DNA from: Sipunculus nudus
Lineage: Eukaryota; Annelida; Sipuncula; Golfingiida; Sipunculidae
Length of the DNA: 64,000 nucleotides
Direction: 5' to 3'
Assembly: GCA_026874595.1 (NCBI GenBank)
Contig: CM049309.1
Location: 20,744,033-20,808,032 of the forward strand
The position numbers and the translations under genes are program-made. Positions 57,810-64,000 of the stretch are shown piece by piece. How positions within the stretch are numbered: the first letter of the stretch is position 1; the number at the start of each line of letters is the position of its first letter. The notes below the pieces were generated by a model. It made no database searches. It saw nothing but the letters and a program-made list of their open reading frames with translations, and had not been told where the DNA came from.

Positions 57810-58043
57810 ACTGGAGCATTTTAATTAAATTTTCAATCGTTCTGGTGGTACTTCTGAGCCCCATAGCTTGGAGGATATGTGTAACACAGCCCTAATTTCA
57901 GGTTTCTCATGAGACTTTTCATGGATCTCCTTGGATGTCAGGTGAGACAATTCTAGATTCAGGGATTTGTGCCATGTTAACAGAAGACCGCATGATCTTT
58001 TTAGGTCCCAAAAATAGAGAAAGAATGTGTAAACTTTTTTAAA
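57810..58043 (+). mobile_element. Family A core fragment
   Basis: It matches the core between 'gttctggtggtacttct', 'gccccatagcttggagg' and 'aaaaatagagaaag' of the 16169 copy. Both ends are missing. Confidence 0.6.
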
Positions 58044-58212
58044 CAAGGCCTACAGGCCTAATGCGAACCTGTGCAAAGTTTGGGAGTATGAATGGAGGTG
58101 TATTTTAAAAATTTAATATTGATCCTCTTACGTCCTGCATATCTACCTTAGTCATTATGATTTCAGCTAAATGGACGTTTCGGACTTGCAGGTTTCAGAC
58201 TAGGACATTTTA
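58044..58212 (+). repeat. Family E repeat, copy 2
   Basis: It begins 'aggcctacaggcctaatgc' as at 24160, with a few substitutions, and ends in the same 'agactaggacat' phrase. Confidence 0.65.
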
Positions 58213-58214
58213 AA

Positions 58215-59656
58215 ACTAGAATATGAGTAGTCGACAAGCTACTAAGTGTATCCGCAGAAATGAGAGTGGGACGGGTGAAGTGAGGCATGGATTAAGTGGC
58301 AAGGGGAATAGAGTGAGGTGTGTTGCATATTAGCATGGATGTCTGCAGCGTAAACGTGAATGTAGGTAGCGCCACCTGTCATAAAATCCAGAAAATTGTC
58401 CAGGATAAACAAACCTGCAAAATCTCAGCTGGATAAGTCAAACCACTGCTGAAATATGAGTGATATTATCCCAAGGCAGATGAACAAATCGACACTGTGC
58501 ATAATTGGTTGCAGGTGCCGCCACCAGTTTTGCCTATGATGAAGAGCTAAGTGAGATTTATAGACATGCAAAATTTTGGCCCAATCGGTAAAACAGTTCC
58601 CGAGATATGAGCTTGGATGTCTGCAGAGTAAACGTGAATGTAGGTGGCGCCACCTGTCATAAAATCGAGTAATCTGTCCAGGATGTATAAACCTGCAGAA
58701 TTTCGGGTGGATAAGTCAAACCACTGCCGAAATATGAGTTATTTTATCCCAAGGCAGATGAACAGATGGACGCTGTGCATATTGGTTGAAGGTGGCGCCA
58801 ACAGTTTTGCCTAAACCACTTCTGAGTTATGAGTGACTTTATCCCAAAGCAGATGAACAGATGGATGCTGTGCATAAATGGTTGCAGGTGGCGCCACTAG
58901 TTTTGCTTATGATGCAGAGCTATGTGAGATCGATATACATGCAGAATTTTGGCCAAATCAGTCAAACGGTTCCCGAGATATGAGCTTGGATGTCTGCAGA
59001 GTAAACGTGAATGTAGGTGGCGCCACCTGTTATAAATCGAGAAAGCTGTCCAGGATGTATAAACCTGCAAAATTTCAGGTGGATAAGTCAAACCACTCCT
59101 GAGATATGAGTGATTTTATCCAAAGGCAGATCAACAGATGGACGCTGTGCATAAGTGGTTGCAGGTGGCGCCACCAGTTTTGCCTATGATGAAGAGCTAT
59201 GTAGGATCTATACACATGCAAAAGTTTGGCCCAATCAGTCAAACGGTTCCCGAGATATGAGATTGGATGTCTGCAGAGTAAATGTGAATGTAGGTGGCGC
59301 CACCTGTAATAATTTCGAGAAAGCTGTCCAGGATGTATAAACCTGCAAAATTTCAGGTGGATAAGTCAAACCACTGCTGAGATATGAATAATATTATCCG
59401 AAGGCAGATGAACAGATGGACGCTGTGCAAATATGGTTGCAGGTGGCGCCACCATTTTTAGTGTATGTTATAAAGCTATCAAAGGGCTACATTTATGCAA
59501 ATTTTTTAGCCTGATCAGTCAAACGGTTCACGAGATATGTGGGTTTATGTGTGGAAACATACGCAAAAATGGACGCTGGACAGCAAGGAAAGGTCAGAGG
59601 TCAACCAAAAATTAGGTTGCAGCAGTTCACATGTGTCCTGATGATAAACCCGATTC
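58215..59656 (+). mobile_element. Family B element, 3'-truncated
   Basis: It starts ACTAGAATATGAGTAGTCG and has about four dimeric units with the palindrome at 58643, 59016, 59164, 59293 and 59442 and variants at 58515, 58793 and 58887. The tail begins ('gcagcagttcacatgtg') but the 3' hairpin is replaced by family C sequence at about 59657. Confidence 0.78.
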
Positions 59657-60459
59657 GCTTAAAATGCAAACCAAGTTTTTTCAAACAGTTGAAAGATATA
59701 GTTCCAATAACCTGGGAATTCTGCATCCAAACATTGTGTCTAGACACCCCCCCCCCCCCCCCCCCCCCGAGCCAGGTCAGTTGCCGTGGTGATGTCTGGA
59801 CCCCACCTGTTTGTACTGAGTGACCTCTTGACTTGGCTGCTGAAACTCAGTATGAAGTCGAATTTGTTTTCAAATACAAAAAGCCTTTTTTAATTGGCTA
59901 CAATGCCTTTTTAAAACTGTATTTACCCAATCTATTATTATAAAACTGGCAGAACCCTACCATAGAATAAATCTTGTAAAGTTTAAACCAATCAGCTGAA
60001 CAGTTTCATCATAAATCAGTGTATAAGCTAGAAGAGTTTCAAATTACATTTTCGCTTGTAAAAATCACATCAATGTAGTAGGTGCCACTAATACCTCAAT
60101 TTCAGATATGACATGTGACAAACATTGGTACAAAATTTGGTGATTTTAGCTCAGCCGTTCCTGAGATTTTAATTTTAGTGTGCTTTTTTTGGACAGATGA
60201 CTAAGTTCAACCACCTGTTACTCGGCCAACAATCTCAAAACTGGAACCATTTGAACAGACTTAAGAGTTGGAGAAGAAGAAAATGCAGTTAGAAAAAAAT
60301 AAACAAAATCCGAGTTTTTCAGATGACTGATTATTTGCAAAAAAATTGGTGATGCTAGCTTCTGCCGTTTTTGAGATAGCTATGGTTAACGTACAGACGA
60401 CACACGACGCATGACGGAGGAACCCACACGATCGCACAAGCTTACAGGTACGCTAAAAA
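59657..60459 (+). mobile_element. Family C element, second type
   Basis: It is colinear with 24646-25526: starts 'tgcaaaccaagttttttcaaac', ends 'aagcttacaggtacgctaaaaat'. A 22-C run (59747-59768) occupies the place of non-repetitive sequence in the other copy. The palindrome is decayed (GTAGGTGCCAC near 60078). Confidence 0.7.
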
Positions 60460-60796
60460 TCCAGGTGGCACCACCAGTCTGCCAAAACTAATGAAACTTT
60501 CCAAGATCAATATCCTTGCAAAAAATCATGGTGATATATGCAACAGTTGTTCAGATACTTGTGCTTTTGTATCAAATTTTCCATTATTCTGGGGGGGGGG
60601 GGGGGGGGGGTACTTTGGAGACTGATAGTATCAAATTTTCCATTATCCTTGGGGGTCCTTTGGAGCCCATAGCTCAGAGGTTTTGGGTAACAGAGACCCT
60701 TATTTTAGGTTTCCAAGGAGATTTTTCATGGACCTCCCTGTATCTGAAGCTAGAAGATTCAAGAACCAGCAGTTAAGATTTCAGTCAGCTGAGCTA
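60460..60796 (+). mobile_element. Family A core fragment with 3' end
   Basis: It begins in the core with a one-base palindrome variant (GGTGGCACCACC) and 'agtctgcc', has an 18-G run (60593-60610) and part of the core twice, and ends GTCAGCTGAGCTA where family D starts immediately. Confidence 0.65.
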
Positions 60797-62310
60797 ACTA
60801 GATGTGTCGGAACGACACGAATGCCCCCGCCTGAGGCAAATTGGAAACATATGTAAAATTTTGAAAAAAATTTTTCAAGTTCAGGAGGTGTCGTATGGTC
60901 AAAAGTAGGTCAACAAGGGCAAAATGCAAACTCGATCTGTAACGGGTCATTATCAAGCAACACACCAAAAATCATGCCAGTATATGCAGACATTGTGAAA
61001 AAAGTCCATACATGTGCATTTTCCATAAAGTTTTCTAAGTTAAGGAGCTGTAAAACAATGAAAAGTAGGTCAACCGGGACAAAACGCGAATTTGATCTGT
61101 AACTGTCATTATCTGGCCACACATAAAAAATCAGGGGGGTATCTGCAGGCATTGAGGAAAAAAGGTCAGTACATATGCATTTGTTATGAAAATTTCTATT
61201 TTTCATGAAACTTTCTATGTTCAGGAGCAGTCAAATGGTCAAAAGTAGGTCAACTGGGACAAAACAAGAACTCCTTCTGTAACTGGTCAATATCTGCCTA
61301 CACACCAAAAATCAGGCCCGTATCTGCAGGCACTGTGAAAAAAAGTCTATTCATGTGCACTTTTTTATGAAATTTTCTATGTTAGAGCACCGTCAAATAG
61401 TCAAAAGTAGGTCAACTGAGACAGAACGCGAACTAGATCTGTAACTGGTCAATATCTGCCAACACACCAAAAATCAGGCCAATATCTGCAGGCATTGCGA
61501 AAAAAAGTCCGTACATGTGTGTTTGTCATGAAATTTCATATTTTTCATGAAATTTTCTATGTTCAGGAGCCGTAAAACGGTCAAAAGAAGGTCAACTGGG
61601 ACGAAACACGAACTCGATCTGTAACTGGTCTATATCTGCCCACACACCAAAAATCAAGCCAATATCTGCAGGCATTGCGAAAAAAAGTCCGTACATGTGT
61701 ATCTGTCATGAATATTTCTATTTTTCATGAAATTTTCTAAGTTAAGGAGGCTTAAAACGTTTAAAAGTAGGTCAACTGGGAAGAAACGCGAACTCGATCT
61801 GTAACTGGTCATTATCTGCCCACACACAAAAAATCAGGCCAATATCTGCAGGCATTGCGAAAAAAAGTCTGTACATGTGTATTTGTCATGAAAATTTCTA
61901 TTTTTCATGAAAGTTTCTAAGTTTAGGAGCCGTAAAACAGTCAAAAGTAGGTCCACTGGGAAGAAACACGAACTTGATCTGTAACTGGTCATTATCTGCC
62001 TACACACCAAAAATCAGGCCAATATCTGCAGGCATTGCGTAAAAAAGTCCGTACATGTGTATTTGTAATGAAATTTCTATTTTTCATGAAATTTTCTAAG
62101 TTTAGGAGCCGTAAAACGGTCAAAAGTAGGTCAACTGGGACGAAACGTGAAATCAATCTGTAACTGGTCTATATCTGCATACACACCAAAAATCAAGCCA
62201 AAATCTGCAGGCATTGCGAAAAAAAGTCCGTACAACTGTTGATTTCGGAAGGACGGAATGACGGACATGGGTAAAACTATATGCCCCGGCCACTTTGTGG
62301 CAGGGGCATA
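60797..62310 (+). mobile_element. Family D element, complete (1.5 kb, about 8 tandem units)
   Basis: It starts ACTAGATGTGTCGGAACGAC with ATGCCCCCGCC and ends in the TGCCCCGGCCAC/GTGGCAGGGGCA hairpin (62282-62308). Units of about 180 bp become more alike toward the 3' end. Each has 'gtcaaaagtaggtcaac', 'cgatctgtaactggtc' and 'aatatctgcaggcattgcg'. No palindrome core is present. It is non-coding. Confidence 0.82.
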
Positions 62311-62944
62311 AAAATGCTTACATTTTCTAGCTGTAACAAACAGGTTAACCTTTTAGACTGGGACCAACAGAATTCTGCAATTCTTTCAAGCACAAAATCT
62401 TTGCAATTCTTTCAAGCACAACATCTTCTGATAGAATATACAATTCTTGCATTACATTATCTAATGAGATGAAAAAGATGTAAAAGAATTTTCAACATTT
62501 ATTGTACAAATTAAGCAAAAAAAAATTCTAATACAAATGTAATACAATATAAATTGTATATTTATGGATGGATGCATTCAATGTAGCTGCTTTGTCTATA
62601 TTGTTTTTATTTCACTTTTCTACATTGTTCTTTTCCTTAAGAATTGCTTGCTGACAGTCACTTGTTCTCCATTTGTTACAATACTCTTCAATTACTGCTT
62701 TCAAAACAAAGCTATATCACAATGTTATATTTTTCCGAGGAACACCACAAATTGTATGTACAACAAGTGTTTGTGTCATAATTCCAATTCCTGTAATGAT
62801 GTAGACTCTTCATATGTAAAGCAAATGAATCCAGAGAAATACTGTGGATGATACTATGATCATAAGACTTGTTACTTGCACCATGGATGATACTATGATC
62901 ACAAGACTTGTTACTTGCAGCAGAGTTTAAACTGTATGAAATTA
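62311..62944 (+). other. Unique sequence with a Cys-rich ORF (62564-62851)
   Basis: A 95-codon plus-strand ORF has a hydrophobic N-terminal third (possible signal or membrane segment) and then a cysteine-rich stretch (NCMYNKCLCHNSNSC...EKYC). After its TGA, the same frame continues with a 39-bp tandem duplication. It could be an exon of a secreted protein or chance. No family is assigned. Confidence 0.3.
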
Positions 62945-64000
62945 GCTGTGCTGGCTTTACTCTCTCATGAAACATGACGGCTTTACTCTCTCATGAAAGT
63001 GATGGCTTCACTCTCTCATTAAACATGATGGCTTTACTCTCATATGAAACATGATGGCTTTACTCTCTCATGAAATGTGATGGCTTTACTCTCATATGAA
63101 ACATGATGGCTTTACTCTCTCGTTAAACATGATGGCTTTACTCTCTCGTTAAACATGATGGCTTTACTCTCTCATTAAACATGATGGCTTTACTCTCTCA
63201 TTAAACATGATGGCTTTACTCTCTCATTAAACATGATGGCTTTACTCTCTCATTAAACATGATGGCTTTACTCTCTCATTAAACATGATGGCTTTACTCT
63301 CTCATTAAACATGATGGCTTTACTCTCTCATTAAACATGATGGCTTTACTCTCTCATTAAACATGATGGCTTTACTCTCTCATTAAACATGATGGCTTTA
63401 CTCTCTCATTAAACATGATGGCTTTACTCTCTCATTAAACATGATGGCTTTACTCTCTCGTTAAACATGATGGCTTTACTCTCTCATGAAAAGTGATGGC
63501 TTTACTCTCTCATGAAACGTGATGGCTTTACTCTCTCATTAAACATGAAGGCTTTACTCTCTCATGAAAGTGATGGCTTTACTCTCTCATTAAACATGAT
63601 GGCTTTACTCTCTCATGAAACGTGATGGCTTTACTCTCTCATTAAACATGAAGGCTTTACTCTCTCATGAAAAGTGATGGCTTTACTCTCTCATTAAACA
63701 TGATGGCTTTACTCTCTCATGAAACGTGAGGGCTTTACTCTCTCATTAAACATGAAGGCTTTACTCTCTCATGAAATGTGATGGCTTTACTCTCTCATGA
63801 AATGTGATGGCTTTACTCTCTCATTAAACAGGATGGCATTACTCTGTCATGAAACGTGATGGCTTCACTCTCTCATTAAGCGTGATGGCTTCACTCTCTC
63901 ATTAAGCGTGATAGCTTCACTCTCTCATTAAGCGTGATGGCTTTACTCTCTCATTAGGTAAACGTGATGGCTTCACTCTCTCATTAAGCTTGATGGCTTT
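62945..64000. repeat. Minisatellite, about 26-bp units, runs off the window
   Basis: About 40 units of GATGGCTTTACTCTCTCATT plus a variable AAACAT / GAAACGT / GAAAGT / AAGCGT end. The central block (about 63130-63460) is nearly homogeneous, while both flanks show mixed variants and 24-25-bp units. The right end is outside the window. Confidence 0.95.

Overview
The window looks like intergenic DNA from an invertebrate animal. A bivalve or other mollusc is the best guess, because it is AT-rich, intron-like and packed with short non-autonomous elements that carry tandem cores, a GACGG-type microsatellite and a 3' hairpin, as in the bivalve pearl and Helentron-associated (HINE) elements. The organism is an inference. 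I see no complete host protein-coding gene. Most apparent ORFs are repeat translations, and the only long ORFs belong to a retrotransposon.

Layout: 0-6.4 kb holds element fragments, two ATATGG-rich palindromic arrays and a unique stretch with exon-like splice signals and a poly(A) signal (2.3-4.1 kb). 6.97-13.66 kb is a Ty3/gypsy element on the minus strand with 1117-bp LTRs, TGTCACC/GGTGACA ends and an ACTAA target duplication. Its domain order is gag-protease-integrase-RT/RNase H, as in Gmr1-like elements, but the RT palm is missing. 14.6-15.7 kb is an ATTC-type array, followed by a tRNA-derived SINE and a mosaic of repeats to 25.5 kb. 28.6-40.5 kb is a stack of nested family A elements with family B and D elements inside them. 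42.0-45.2 kb is a decayed Merlin (IS1595/ISXO2-like) transposase split by a hAT element that is itself split by a second hAT element. 45.2-51.7 kb is mostly unique sequence with microsatellites. 51.7-62.3 kb is another run of families A, B, C and D. The right end is a roughly 26-bp minisatellite running off the window.

Four recurring families, named here only for convenience: A (starts CAAGGGACCYATGGGTCAC, ends in a hairpin closing with CAGCTGAGCTAA), B (ACTAGAATAC ... GTATCCGC hairpin), C (ends CACAGGTTCGCTAAAA) and D (ACTAGATGTGTCGG ... TGCCCC/GGGGCA hairpin). A, B and D each have a short 5' motif that reappears inverted in the 3' hairpin. Nested copies with near-empty sites elsewhere in the window show insertion between two A residues (T|T on the other strand), which fits Helentrons. 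No Rep/helicase gene is present, so all would depend on a helper elsewhere.

The strongest unexplained signal is a perfect 12-bp palindrome, GGTGGCGCCACC. It is present at least 26 times, in the cores of several families that otherwise look unrelated. With a flanking A or T it contains the CTCF core AGGTGGCGC, in some copies on both strands.
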